Assembly: GCA_029213005.1 (NCBI GenBank)
Contig: JARGPI010000001.1
Location: 181,256 to 245,255 of the forward strand
Direction: 5' to 3'
DNA from: Verrucomicrobiales bacterium
GTDB taxonomy: Bacteria > Verrucomicrobiota > Verrucomicrobiia > Verrucomicrobiales > DEV007
DNA length: 64,000 bases
In this document: piece by piece, positions 1-9,252 of the stretch
Numbering within the stretch: position 1 is the stretch's first letter
Layout of the letters: the number at the start of each line of letters is the position of its first letter
Program-made: the position numbers and the translations under genes
Notes under the pieces: generated by a model
Databases searched by the model: none
What the model was told of the DNA's origin: nothing
Seen by the model: the letters and a program-made list of their open reading frames with translations, nothing else

Positions 1-2307
1 AAAGTGGGGAAGGAGAAGCCGGTGCCGGTGCGCCTCCGGGCTCATAAAAACGGAATGGTGATCGAATTTTCCGAGGCGATCGACGCCAAAGTCGCCTCCG
101 ACCCGAGACGCTATGCGGTAACGAAATGGGATTACGTCTGGGGGCCCCAATACGGTTCAGGACGGTTTTCGATCGACAACTACGATGATGAGGCGCGAAT
201 CAAAGCGCTGGATGAAATTTCCAAAGGTTGGCAGAATCAGGTGGATACCGTTCCGGTTCGTGCCGCGACCTTGCTCGAAGATGGAAAATCGGTGTTTCTC
301 TATGTCGAGAAAATGACTCCGGCGATGCAGATGGAGATCAAAATGGATCTTGCGAACACCGGGGGCGATGAGTTTCGCGAAACGATCTGGAATACGATTC
401 ACAATTTGCGGCCCGACTTTGATGAACATGGTCTCGATTTCTCCAGTTTGCCTGAGTTGGACACCTCCCCGGTAGGAAACCCGGGTTTGATCCTCAGTAT
501 GGCTCACGGTTCGACTGATGATGCTCTCGTCGTCGATCGCCTCGCCATCACGCTCGATAACAATCAGGCCGCCACTCCGTTTATTGATCCACGACGCGGA
601 CGGGAAATGGTTTTCGAAGGAAATCTGGTGATCGAGGCGCGGGATAAACTGGCTTTTCATCTCGAGGGAACCGGCTGGGCCAGTCTTCGGATCGATGGCA
701 AGACTCTGATCGAAGGGGAATTACCTCTTTCCGCCGAGCCTATTGAAATGGAGGCTGGAACTCACGCCATTTTCTGTAATTTCCGCCGCACAGACGGGAA
801 GATCGGAAATCGTGACACCGGTGGGCCGGGCAGGCTCCAGTTACTCTGGAGCGGTGAGCAATTTGTGAAAGAGCCGGTTCCGCCTCGTGCTTTCCGCCAT
901 CTACCCAACGCTGTCGTCGAAGCGAAAGATAAAACCCGGCATGGGCGGGAGTTGTTTGCCTCGGTAGGTTGTATCCGTTGTCACAAAGCGGAGACCCGTT
1001 ATGTCGATCCCAAGTTGGCGATGCCCGAGCTGCTGGAATCGCTTCCGGATTTTGAAAATATCGGACACCGGCTCAATCCGGGATGGGTTGAAAAATGGGT
1101 GCGGCAGCCGTCTCAATATTGCCCCAGCGTAGCGCCGGACGATGCGCCACATATCGCGGCCGCCCTCGCTGCACGAAAGAAAGAACCACTTACCGGGCAA
1201 CCCGGTGATGCAACGAAGGGAGAGGCAATCGCTTCGCAGCTTTATTTAAAGCCGTGGGCGGATAAATTGAGCGGGGAATCCAAATACACCCCGGCCGGAC
1301 TCGTATCGTTTCTTATGAATCCAACGGCTCATCATTCCGACACCAGGTTTCCCGATCTCAGGCTATCCAGCGAAGAGGCTGCGAATCTCGCTTCGTGGAT
1401 TCTCGATAATCAACCCGAGGCACCCGCCGCTACCGGTGGGGACCCCGAGCGGGGTGAAGAGATGATTGCGAAGCGGTGCGATGTTTGTCATGCCCCTCGA
1501 GCCAAAAAGGCCAGCTATGAGTTTGCCGCCTTACCACTCTCGCAGATGTGGAAAGAGGAATGGCTCGTTCGGGGTTGTCTGTCTGAAGAGGAGGGTAATG
1601 CACCCGAACTGGGCTTGTCACTCGAGGCAAAGCAGGCGCTCCTCGCTTTTCGCAATGTGGACAGCAACCACGGCTTGAACTCGCTGAATCGCCTCGTCCC
1701 TCACGAATACGCCAAACGAACCATGAAGAGACTGCAATGTACCGAATGCCATTCCGGGGAAAATCAACTTCCCGGGATCGAACAGGCTGGTGAGAAACTG
1801 CGCGATGAATGGTTGGCCGGACTCTTTAAAGGAGAGGTCTTGCAAATCCGACCCTATCAGCAGGCCCGGATGCCGGGCTTCCCCAGTCGGGCGGAAGCGC
1901 TGGCAAAAGGAATCGCACATGGCGCCGGAGTCAGCACCGGTGAGAAGTTAACTGCTCCGGACCAGCCGCTGGCAGATGTCGGTGGAAAGATCGCCGGAGC
2001 AACGGGATATGCCTGCACAACCTGTCATGCCGTTGGTTCGGAACCCGCCGTTCAGGCCTTCGAAGGGCAGGGGCCCAATTTGCAACTCGCGGGGGAAAGA
2101 CTCCGCGAGGACTACTATCAGGCCTGGATGCACTGGCCCCAGCGCTTTGTTCCCACCACCATTATGCCGAAGTACACCTTGGATAAAACTCATGCCCTGA
2201 ATCCGACATTTTTCGAAGGCAGCTCCGGAAAACAATTTGAGGCGGTCTGGCAATGGATGAAAACCCTCGAAGGTGCGGAGAAAGCACCAGTTACCGAATC
2301 CCACTAA
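1..2307 (+). CDS. Multiheme c-type cytochrome protein, 5' partial
   Basis: The reading frame is open to the left edge, so the start lies outside the window; the GTG at 4 is only the first possible start inside it. About 767 residues are visible. Four CxxCH heme-attachment motifs are present: CIRCH near residue 322, CDVCH near 492, CTECH near 579 and CTTCH near 670. The first 300 residues are beta-rich and carry no heme motif. Large secreted proteins that join a beta-rich part to several cytochrome c modules are typical of Verrucomicrobia and Planctomycetes and are thought to act in periplasmic electron transfer or sugar oxidation. The substrate cannot be read from this fragment. A short gap separates it from the rlpA-like gene. 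Confidence 0.8.
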   Translation, partial: KVGKEKPVPVRLRAHKNGMVIEFSEAIDAKVASDPRRYAVTKWDYVWGPQYGSGRFSIDNYDDEARIKALDEISKGWQNQVDTVPVRAATLLEDGKSVFLYVEKMTPAMQMEIKMDLANTGGDEFRETIWNTIHNLRPDFDEHGLDFSSLPELDTSPVGNPGLILSMAHGSTDDALVVDRLAITLDNNQAATPFIDPRRGREMVFEGNLVIEARDKLAFHLEGTGWASLRIDGKTLIEGELPLSAEPIEMEAGTHAIFCNFRRTDGKIGNRDTGGPGRLQLLWSGEQFVKEPVPPRAFRHLPNAVVEAKDKTRHGRELFASVGCIRCHKAETRYVDPKLAMPELLESLPDFENIGHRLNPGWVEKWVRQPSQYCPSVAPDDAPHIAAALAARKKEPLTGQPGDATKGEAIASQLYLKPWADKLSGESKYTPAGLVSFLMNPTAHHSDTRFPDLRLSSEEAANLASWILDNQPEAPAATGGDPERGEEMIAKRCDVCHAPRAKKASYEFAALPLSQMWKEEWLVRGCLSEEEGNAPELGLSLEAKQALLAFRNVDSNHGLNSLNRLVPHEYAKRTMKRLQCTECHSGENQLPGIEQAGEKLRDEWLAGLFKGEVLQIRPYQQARMPGFPSRAEALAKGIAHGAGVSTGEKLTAPDQPLADVGGKIAGATGYACTTCHAVGSEPAVQAFEGQGPNLQLAGERLREDYYQAWMHWPQRFVPTTIMPKYTLDKTHALNPTFFEGSSGKQFEAVWQWMKTLEGAEKAPVTESH

Positions 2308-2314
2308 TCGAATT

Positions 2315-2701
2315 ATGAAATCTAATCAATTATTCCGGACCGCGGCACTAGCCGTCGTCAGTCTGATCAGTGGGTTCCTCATCGCGGCGGAGCCGGGCGA
2401 GGTCCTGAAAGGACAGGCTTCCTTTTACAGTAAAGGGTTCGTCGGTAAAAAGACGGCGAGCGGCGAACTCTACGATCCCGCTTCGTTGACGGCCGCCCAT
2501 CGCACCCTGCCGTTTGGCACGATGGTCCACGTCACCAATCTAAAAAACGGAAAAACGGTGGTTGTCCGGATCAATAACCGGGGACCATTCACGAAAAATA
2601 ACCGAATTATCGATCTATCGCTGGCTGCAGCGGAGAAGGTGGCGATGACGAAAGATGGCGTCGTGGATGTGAAAGTGGTGATCCTGGAGGGCGCGGAATA
2701 G
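2315..2701 (+). CDS. RlpA-like double-psi beta-barrel protein
   Basis: This 128-residue protein has a signal peptide of about 22 residues (a hydrophobic run ending in IAA) followed by one RlpA-type double-psi beta-barrel. Family hallmarks are GQASFYSKGFVGKKTASGE near the start, AAHRTLPFG, and VVRINNRGPF. RlpA proteins bind glycan strands, and some are lytic transglycosylases acting at the septum; this short version has no SPOR domain. The ATG at 2315 is chosen because it begins the signal peptide; an upstream in-frame start at 2273 would overlap the cytochrome gene. It follows that gene by 7 bases. Activity is inferred from family only. Confidence 0.85.
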   Translation: MKSNQLFRTAALAVVSLISGFLIAAEPGEVLKGQASFYSKGFVGKKTASGELYDPASLTAAHRTLPFGTMVHVTNLKNGKTVVVRINNRGPFTKNNRIIDLSLAAAEKVAMTKDGVVDVKVVILEGAE

Positions 2702-2723
2702 TAGCAGCGTCACCCAGAAAACG

Positions 2724-3791
2724 TCAGCTGTGCAGCGCGATGAGCCGCCGGTTCGCATCGATAATCACAGGAAACTTATCCGAGCAGGCGATCGAGTTTC
2801 GCTTTAATTCCTGAAATTCATCACGCGACGCCCAGAGAGGACCAATTAGAGGCTGAAGGTCGTCCCAGGCGAGTCGAGCAACCCGGGCGAGATCCTCAGC
2901 AATTTCTTTCAAATCAATCGCGGATTCCGGCAGAGCGTAGGCGGAGATGACCTGCCGGGTCAGGCAGGGGGCGATTCCTTTTGGATTCGGAACTTCGTCC
3001 ATGACATCGACCAGCGCCACGAGGCAGGCCACCAGCACGTTTTTACTGCTGTCCGACCGGTTCGTCCCCGGCATCAGCTCGAGGTATTTTTCAAATTGGG
3101 CGAGGCAAATCAGTAGTTCCCGATATTCGCCTTCAAAGGCAATCGCTTCGACAAAATCACCGAGGCTGTTCCACGCTTTGACATATTCCTCCGGAATGTG
3201 ACCCTGCCACTCATCGAGACGACCGGCCTCTGCCATCGATATTTTTGCCGCTTCCCATTGTTTGGAATCGATCCGAATCATATCCAGCTCCGGTGGTCCC
3301 ATCAGGTTTTCGGATTCCCCGGGCACGATGATGTGGATCTCAATATCGTCCCCGATCATGTGTTCCCAGGCTGAAAGCCAATAGACCCGCCGGGTGTTGG
3401 TAGCAGTGGTTTGATTGCTGCCACCCACTCCGATATCAAAAACATGACGAAGCACGGTTTTCACCGAGTTAACCTGTCGAAGCGCTTCGATCACCCCGAT
3501 CCGGAATCTCGGGTTGTGCCTCGCTAAGTTGTAAGTGCGGCGAAAGGCCTGCAGTTCCTCGATCTCTTCCGGATCGATAATTCCATCCAGACAGTTGATG
3601 AAGTATTTGAAAGGCCGCCAGGGTGATTCCGACGGGAAAAGGATCGCTTTGAAAAACAATTCCGTCTTTGTGCCGATCGTAGCCAGCACCGAATTAACAT
3701 CCGATGCACCATAAATCTTTTGCGAAAGATGAGTCAGCTCCTCTCTCGCAAGATCAATTTTTTTTAAAAATTCGGCACCGTTAGTCTCCAT
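2724..3791 (-). CDS. Hypothetical protein with a HEPN-like motif
   Basis: This 355-residue soluble protein is not recognised as a characterised family. It has no signal peptide or membrane segment. Near residues 80-110 is a helical stretch containing FRRTYNLARHNP, which fits the Rx4-6H signature of HEPN-type RNases and abortive-infection proteins. The rest is mostly helical and rich in Leu, Glu and Ala. The ATG at 3791 is preferred over the GTG at 3836, which would add a basic 15-residue extension. It is convergent with the rlpA-like gene and stands alone, with no toxin or antitoxin partner. A HEPN role is only suggested by the motif. Confidence 0.6.
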   Translation of the reverse strand: METNGAEFLKKIDLAREELTHLSQKIYGASDVNSVLATIGTKTELFFKAILFPSESPWRPFKYFINCLDGIIDPEEIEELQAFRRTYNLARHNPRFRIGVIEALRQVNSVKTVLRHVFDIGVGGSNQTTATNTRRVYWLSAWEHMIGDDIEIHIIVPGESENLMGPPELDMIRIDSKQWEAAKISMAEAGRLDEWQGHIPEEYVKAWNSLGDFVEAIAFEGEYRELLICLAQFEKYLELMPGTNRSDSSKNVLVACLVALVDVMDEVPNPKGIAPCLTRQVISAYALPESAIDLKEIAEDLARVARLAWDDLQPLIGPLWASRDEFQELKRNSIACSDKFPVIIDANRRLIALHS

Positions 3792-3943
3792 TATGGGCTT
3801 GGTGGTTATTATAATGCGTTTGCCTAATAAGGACACCTCTAATTTCGATTATTGGGGAGAAAAGTCTGTGCACCGCCTTTCTGCGGAGCAAGTTAAGCGT
3901 TAAGCAGCCCGCGTGATTTGATTTACCACCGGCATTTGGTCAC

Positions 3944-4684
3944 TTATGGCTTCTCGAAGACGAGAAAATGCTGAGCCGGTAGAAAATCCTTCAATTCAGC
4001 AAACCGAAGCCCGACGGCTTCCATTTCGGCTTTGACCTGTTTGACTGTCATTTTATGGAGCGGTTTTATCGGGACCGAGGGGTCTTCGCCCCGATACTCT
4101 AACAACACAACGCGGCCACCGGATTTGAGGCCTTTGAAGATAGAGGTCATCATCTCTCTGGGATGGGAGAATTCGTGGTAGGCATCGACCATCAAAACCA
4201 GATCGGTACTGTTTTCCGGCAATTTGGTGTCTTCGATGGTTCCGAGCAGTGTTTCAACGTTAGCAGCCTTTCTCAGCTTCTTTTTCGCCTCGAGAAAATC
4301 GAGCATTTCCTGCTGAATATCCACGGCAATCACTTTTCCCTCCGGAACGTAGGGAGCCAGTAGAAAGGTGAAATATCCCGAACCGGCTCCGATATCAGCG
4401 ATCGTCTCATTGCCTTTCAACTCCAGTTCATCCATCACTTCCGATGGATTTTCCTCACCCTCGCGTTCCGGTCTCTCCAGCCATTTGATTGCGTGAGCGC
4501 TGACCGTGTGTGAAATCTCCCGTCCCATGTAGACCTTGCCGATTCCGTCGCGGGAGGGCGCTTTCGCGGTGTAATAAGACGGGGCTTCCGGCTTGTCCTG
4601 AGAGTGGAGAATCAAGAGGCCCGTGCCGACAACGATGATGGCTGATGTCAGTAGAGGTCGGAAAAAATAGGATGGCTTATTCAC
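3944..4684 (-). CDS. Class I SAM-dependent methyltransferase, membrane-anchored or exported
   Basis: About 246 residues. The N terminus carries a hydrophobic helix (LLTSAIIVVGTGLLIL), so the enzyme is exported or anchored. The Rossmann methyltransferase motif I reads ADIGAGSGYFTFLLA, followed by VIAVDIQQEML and LVLMVDAYHEF, which are typical of class I enzymes. The GTG at 4684 is chosen because it begins the signal-anchor; no ATG lies upstream of the folded domain, and a longer frame would run into the divergent gene at 4784. Secreted methyltransferases of this kind recur in Planctomycetes and Verrucomicrobia with unknown substrates. It is divergent from the Gfo/Idh/MocA gene. Confidence 0.75.
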   Translation of the reverse strand: MNKPSYFFRPLLTSAIIVVGTGLLILHSQDKPEAPSYYTAKAPSRDGIGKVYMGREISHTVSAHAIKWLERPEREGEENPSEVMDELELKGNETIADIGAGSGYFTFLLAPYVPEGKVIAVDIQQEMLDFLEAKKKLRKAANVETLLGTIEDTKLPENSTDLVLMVDAYHEFSHPREMMTSIFKGLKSGGRVVLLEYRGEDPSVPIKPLHKMTVKQVKAEMEAVGLRFAELKDFLPAQHFLVFEKP

Positions 4685-4761
4685 AGAAAAACTGTTACAC
4701 CAGTAGAAAGTTAAGAAAAATCGAAATAAAATGGATGTACGGTATTGATTAGTTTCGGTTA

Positions 4762-4775
4762 AAGGTCTAGACCTT
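4762..4775. promoter_or_regulatory. 14-bp perfect palindrome in a divergent promoter region
   Basis: AAGGTCTAGACCTT is a perfect palindrome. It lies 9 bases before the ATG of the oxidoreductase gene and about 78 bases upstream of the divergent methyltransferase start. Its size and place suit an operator for a dimeric regulator, but no cognate regulator is adjacent. Confidence 0.4.
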
Positions 4776-4783
4776 CTGATATT

Positions 4784-6178
4784 ATGGCAGACGAACAATG
4801 GTTAAAGTCAAACATCGTGTTTGGTAGTGCTGGGATGGCAGCTTCCGGGATGCTTCCGCAACCTCCTGCCAAACCGAAGCCAAAACCCAAGCCGAAGCCA
4901 GAGCCTGTCGCTCTTGAAATCGAGTCTCCGTTCACCGTGGACGAAGAAATTGAAGAGCAGGTATTCGAAGAGGAAATCGTCGAGGTTGAACCAATTCAGC
5001 CCGTGGGTTACGGCATCAATTCGAAGGCGCAGGGACTTTTTTCCGATCTGAAGGTGGGCATCATTGGATGCGGAAGCCGAGTCGTCGATGGCTGTGACTG
5101 GGACTATGTGTTTCGCGGAATTCCGGGTTTGATTGTCGAAGGAATTTCGGATCCGATCGAGGATAGCATGTCCGAAATGCAGGAAGTTTATTCTTTTGAG
5201 GGCGGTTACTCCGATTACCGGGAATTGCTGGCCCGTTCGAAGCCCAATCTCGTGGCGATTCCGCAGACGAGCACAGCGAAACGTTACGAGATTATCAAAA
5301 ACTGTCTCATGTCAGGAGCCCATGTGGTCTGTCCCGCTCCTTTTACCCGCAGTTTGGAGGAAGCTGACGAATTGATCGCTTTGGCTGACCGCCGGGGTTT
5401 GAAACTGGCCGTTTCTCATCCCATGAGGCTCGATCCTAACATTGAAAGATTTTATGATCTCCGGGAAGAATTGATCGGAGATCTCGTGGAGATTCGCGTT
5501 TTCGGCGAAATGGATGAAAAAGCAGGCGGTGAGGATCTACTGGTCCGTGGCGCCCCTCTTTTTGATTTGGTGAGAATGTTCGCCGGTGATTCCGTTTGGG
5601 CATCAGCCACCGTCCTCAACGAAGGCGAGCGGAGTACCCGCGAGGATATCGTCGACGATCCGGAGAGCCCCTGGGGCCCCCTGGTTGGTGATGTGGTAAG
5701 CGCCCAGTTTTATACGGAGAATGACGTAATGGTCAGTTTCATCAGTAACCGCAAGCTGAGTGACGTTCACATGGTCCACGGCATGGAGTTTGTTGGCACC
5801 AAGAGTGTGATGAGGCTGTTCGGTGGCGATCAGCCGACGCTTTCCCTGATGCAGAATCCGGGTGATCAGCGTCCTGATGGCGACGAAAAGTGGGTGCAAT
5901 GGCCTGAACATCGCAATCCTTATCATCCTGTCGTTGATGAACTGGAAGGCGCAGAAGCGGCGAATCGGTTGACGGTTGCTGACTGGCTGGAAGGGATTTC
6001 TCAGGATCGGGAAGCGGTGAATTCCGGCAAACAGGCAATGAAGGCACTTGAAATGGTTCACGCCGTTTTTCAGTCCGCGTTGAGTGGTCGCAGGGTTTAT
6101 TTTCCGTTGGCGAACCGCCATCATCCTCTGACTCCGGAGGTCAAACCTTACGAAGTCGAATACAAGGAAACCGCTTAA
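4784..6178 (+). CDS. Gfo/Idh/MocA family oxidoreductase with Pro/Lys-rich N-terminal extension
   Basis: A 464-residue protein. Residues 1-90 form an unusual extension with alternating Lys-Pro (residues 30-41) followed by an acidic stretch. The NAD(P)-binding Rossmann domain starts at residue 91 with VGIIGCGSR. The family motif that normally reads EKP is replaced by VVCPAPFTRS near residue 185, so the usual lysine is absent. The C-terminal half fits the GFO_IDH_MocA dimerisation domain. Members oxidise or reduce sugars and inositols, but loss of the lysine makes the activity uncertain. The gene ends in a 4-base convergent overlap with nadK. Confidence 0.75.
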   Translation: MADEQWLKSNIVFGSAGMAASGMLPQPPAKPKPKPKPKPEPVALEIESPFTVDEEIEEQVFEEEIVEVEPIQPVGYGINSKAQGLFSDLKVGIIGCGSRVVDGCDWDYVFRGIPGLIVEGISDPIEDSMSEMQEVYSFEGGYSDYRELLARSKPNLVAIPQTSTAKRYEIIKNCLMSGAHVVCPAPFTRSLEEADELIALADRRGLKLAVSHPMRLDPNIERFYDLREELIGDLVEIRVFGEMDEKAGGEDLLVRGAPLFDLVRMFAGDSVWASATVLNEGERSTREDIVDDPESPWGPLVGDVVSAQFYTENDVMVSFISNRKLSDVHMVHGMEFVGTKSVMRLFGGDQPTLSLMQNPGDQRPDGDEKWVQWPEHRNPYHPVVDELEGAEAANRLTVADWLEGISQDREAVNSGKQAMKALEMVHAVFQSALSGRRVYFPLANRHHPLTPEVKPYEVEYKETA

Positions 6179-7047
6179 ATCGCACTTCCGGTCCAGCCCA
6201 GCTTCTGGTGCAGGACCCGGAAAAAGTTTTGGCCGGGCAGGGAGGCCAGAGGCATCACAAAATCGGCGCGCTCGATTTCGATGTGAGCTTCGCCGGTGAT
6301 GTCACTAATCAACTGCCCATCCACCATCACTGAGAGTTGATCTCGCTGCTCGGGTATTTTCAGATCGATCTTGCTGTGAGCGTCGAGGATCATCGGTCGG
6401 TTGGCCAGGGTATGCGGACAAACCGGAGTCAGCACAAAACAATCAGACCCCGGATCAACCAGCGGACCACCGGCTGAGAGGGAATAGGCGGTCGAACCGG
6501 TTGGAGTGGCGATGATCAGCCCGTCCCCGGTGTATCGGTTGGCAAACAGGCCGTCGATCGTGGCTTCGACATGAATCACCCGGGAGTCATTTTTCCGGCT
6601 CAAGGTGACCTCATTCAATCCGAAACACTCGATCGGTTCCTCATCGGGAATTTTGATGAGGCAGCGGATAATGGTGCGATCGGTAAACGAGTAGGATCCG
6701 TCGGCAATCGCTTCGACAAAGGCTTCGCTTTCATGCTCGGTTGCACAAGTCATGAAACCGAGACTGCCGGTATTGATGGCCGCGATCGGTTTGATCTTCT
6801 TCTCGAGCTGGCGAAGCATGTAAAGAATGGTTCCGTCACCACCGAGGATCACCAGAAGATCCGAATTTTCGGCGACTTCGTGAAGGCTGAGGGAGCTCAC
6901 CTCACCGGCATCCAGCGCGGTCTGTTTTTCGACAAACAGCTCAATTCCTTTGCCGCGAAACCGCTTCAAAAGGTTCTTGAGGAGATGTTTTCCCGGTTTT
7001 TCGGGATTGGCGATGATGCCTAATCGCATTCTTTGTTCTGTAGCCAT
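6175..7047 (-). CDS. nadK: NAD(+)/NADH kinase
   Basis: A 290-residue cytosolic enzyme that phosphorylates NAD to NADP. The diagnostic GGDGT motif is at residues 69-73 (VILGGDGTIL), with the second conserved region at FGLNEVTLSR and the substrate loop at TGDGLIIATPTGSTAYSLSAGG. Length fits bacterial NadK. Starts at 7047 and 7029 are both possible; the first overlaps the end of the upstream methyltransferase gene by 28 bases, which suggests translational coupling on the minus strand. Confidence 0.95.
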   Translation of the reverse strand: MATEQRMRLGIIANPEKPGKHLLKNLLKRFRGKGIELFVEKQTALDAGEVSSLSLHEVAENSDLLVILGGDGTILYMLRQLEKKIKPIAAINTGSLGFMTCATEHESEAFVEAIADGSYSFTDRTIIRCLIKIPDEEPIECFGLNEVTLSRKNDSRVIHVEATIDGLFANRYTGDGLIIATPTGSTAYSLSAGGPLVDPGSDCFVLTPVCPHTLANRPMILDAHSKIDLKIPEQRDQLSVMVDGQLISDITGEAHIEIERADFVMPLASLPGQNFFRVLHQKLGWTGSAI

Positions 7048-7766
7048 GCAAGAAATTCGACATTACCGTCCCCACCACTGATAGGTGAAACGGTGAGACC
7101 CTGCCAGCTTTTTTCGATCACGTTTTCAACAAAGTCTTTTATTTTAGCGACCGCTTCATCGTGAAGTTTTGAATCCCGAACCACTCCGCCTTTACCGACC
7201 TGCTCTCTTTTCAGCTCAAATTGAGGCTTGATCAGGCAGATGACGGATCCTTCCGGTTTCAAAACTTCGAATACCGGAGGAAGGATCAGTGTCAGCGAAA
7301 TAAATGACACATCGATCACAACAAGATCGACTTTCTCAGGAAGGTCATCGGGAGTCATGTGGCGGATGTTGAAGCCTTCCCGCGACACGACACGGGGATC
7401 ACTCCGCAACTTCCAGGCGAGCTGATTTTTGCCGACATCATAGGCGTAAACCTTTTCGGCGCCCCGCTGCAGCAGGCAATCCGTGAAGCCTCCTGTCGAG
7501 GCCCCGGCATCGAGAGCAATCAATCCCGCTGGATCAATTCCGAAATGATCGAGTCCCTTCTCAATTTTGAAGCCTCCGCGGCCGACGAACTTGGGTTTAG
7601 ACTTCAGGATGATCTCCACATCATCAGGCAATTTCTGCCCCGGTTTCAGGATCCCGTCGAAGCCCTCGACCCGCACTTCTCCAGCGATCACAAGACGTCG
7701 CGCCTGCTCCCGGGAATCGGAGAGGCCGCGTGATACAATGAGCTGATCGAGACGTTCTTTAGCCAT
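7020..7766 (-). CDS. tlyA: TlyA-family rRNA methyltransferase
   Basis: A 248-residue protein with an N-terminal S4 RNA-binding domain (ERLDQLIVSRGLSDSREQAR, residues 4-23) and an FtsJ-like methyltransferase domain. Conserved sequences are VGRGGFKIEKGLD, the SAM motif ALDAGASTGGFTDCLL, and KPQFELKREQVGKGGVVRD. Family members 2'-O-methylate rRNA and were once called hemolysins. The ATG at 7766 begins the S4 domain; an in-frame extension to 7919 has no domain support. It lies in a two-gene unit with nadK. Confidence 0.9.
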   Translation of the reverse strand: MAKERLDQLIVSRGLSDSREQARRLVIAGEVRVEGFDGILKPGQKLPDDVEIILKSKPKFVGRGGFKIEKGLDHFGIDPAGLIALDAGASTGGFTDCLLQRGAEKVYAYDVGKNQLAWKLRSDPRVVSREGFNIRHMTPDDLPEKVDLVVIDVSFISLTLILPPVFEVLKPEGSVICLIKPQFELKREQVGKGGVVRDSKLHDEAVAKIKDFVENVIEKSWQGLTVSPISGGDGNVEFLAWLQNKECD

Positions 7767-7925
7767 GAGTCGCGGGATCATATACCGCTCTGCGGGATTC
7801 TCAACGGCGCCCTTCGCCAGCATTAATAAAAGAGTTGGCACCATCGGAACTTGGAGTAATAGATGAGGCGAAAACGATTCATTAAGGGGTCCTAACAACA
7901 GACGCCACCGACCGTTCAAGACACG

Positions 7926-9038
7926 ATGACCAGAATTTTAGATCGCTATGTTGCCCGCCAGATTATGATCTCGGCGGTCTTTGCGATTATGATTATTCTG
8001 ATCATTCTCATCCTCGGGAATGTTTTTAAAGAGATTCTACGGGAGTTGTCAAAACGACCGGATTTGAGTCTGATGTTTGTCTTCAAATTCATCGGCCTGG
8101 TGATTCCGATTGCGCTCAGTTTGGCGATCCCTTTTTCGTTTTTGACATCGATTTTGCTCACTTTCGGTAAACTGTCGGCTGACAGTGAACTCGTCTCGAT
8201 GCGAATGGCGGGACTCAGTATGGGGCGGATCTGTTTGCCGGTGGCATTCATTTCCCTCTTTTTCACTGTGATCTGTGCCTGGATTAATCTATCTCTCACG
8301 CCGTGGGCGAAGTCGGAGATGGAGGGGATGAAGGACACCTTGATCAACAAAGCCAAGCGGGATCCCATGCTGTTGATTCAGGACGAGCAGGTCATGAACG
8401 ATTTCCCGGGTTATTTGATCTATGCCAACAAAGAGGGCGGGGAGCTTAAAAACTTTCAGATGGTGAAGAACACCGGATCGCTTCCGGAAGCAATTGCGCT
8501 TTCGAAGACGGCAAACTTACGGGTCGATCTCGAGACGGATGAGTTGATCGTCGAAATGGAGGACGCCAGCTTGATGTTTAAAGGCGGAAAAGGTGATTTT
8601 ATGGAAAGTCCACTCCCGGTGTTCACCTCATTTTTCCCCACAGGTATTTCACTGGAGCGGTTTACCTCAAGCGAGTCTCGTTTGCAGCCGGAAAACCTGG
8701 GACTGTTGCCTTTGATTAACATGACACGCGATGACACTCTGGAGCCCCGGATCCGGGCAACCTTGTGGACGGAATTGAGTATGAGAATGGCGTTTTCCGT
8801 TTCGTGCATCACCTTTGCACTGATCGGTGTTCCCCTTGGAATTACTGCCCAGCGGCGGGAGACGACCGCCGGGTTTGTCTTCAGTCTGGCGATCGCGGTA
8901 GTTTATTACGTGTTACTGACGATGGCTCAGATGAAGCGGGAGGAACCTGAATTGTATCCCCATCTTCTGGTGTGGATACCCAATATTCTGTTTATCGGGC
9001 TGGGGCTTTATCTTTTCTTCAAGGTGAGTCGGAAATAG
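7926..9038 (+). CDS. LptF/LptG-family lipopolysaccharide export permease
   Basis: A 370-residue inner-membrane protein with the YjgP/YjgQ layout: three N-terminal transmembrane segments (near residues 13-33, 52-80 and 100-125), a periplasmic beta-jellyroll of about 140 residues, and three C-terminal segments. The conserved stretch IPFSFLTSILLTFGKLSADSELVSMRMAG matches the coupling region that contacts LptB. Such permeases extract LPS from the inner membrane, which implies a diderm envelope. The companion permease and LptB are not in this window. It is divergent from the tlyA-like gene. Confidence 0.9.
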   Translation: MTRILDRYVARQIMISAVFAIMIILIILILGNVFKEILRELSKRPDLSLMFVFKFIGLVIPIALSLAIPFSFLTSILLTFGKLSADSELVSMRMAGLSMGRICLPVAFISLFFTVICAWINLSLTPWAKSEMEGMKDTLINKAKRDPMLLIQDEQVMNDFPGYLIYANKEGGELKNFQMVKNTGSLPEAIALSKTANLRVDLETDELIVEMEDASLMFKGGKGDFMESPLPVFTSFFPTGISLERFTSSESRLQPENLGLLPLINMTRDDTLEPRIRATLWTELSMRMAFSVSCITFALIGVPLGITAQRRETTAGFVFSLAIAVVYYVLLTMAQMKREEPELYPHLLVWIPNILFIGLGLYLFFKVSRK

Positions 9039-9252
9039 TGGGTTCAGCTTCCTTCATCAAACTTTGACTTCCATGTGATTGAAAAGTTTGCTTGAACATG
9101 GGCGTCTCTGCCGTAGCTTCTAGCTGTGCTAGGAGCGCGACCGGCATCCGCCCAAAATGGTAATTCATTCCCACAATGTCACTTGGCCAAATCTCGGCCC
9201 CATGACTGATCATAACCGCTTTATCTCGGCGGTTGTTGGTTTCTTTTGCCAT
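9019..9252 (-). CDS. Small hypothetical protein (uncertain)
   Basis: A 77-residue frame on the minus strand, beginning MAKETNNRRDKAVMIS. A very good Shine-Dalgarno sequence (AGGAGGG) sits immediately before the ATG, with short spacing. The protein is soluble and has no recognised domain. It overlaps the end of the permease gene by 20 bases. The ribosome site is the main reason to keep it; composition alone would not be convincing. Confidence 0.35.
   Translation of the reverse strand: MAKETNNRRDKAVMISHGAEIWPSDIVGMNYHFGRMPVALLAQLEATAETPMFKQTFQSHGSQSLMKEAEPTISDSP

Noticed and set aside
7767..7919. 51-residue extension of the TlyA-like protein
   Set aside because: It precedes the S4 domain without signal peptide or homologous start, and would crowd the divergent permease promoter.
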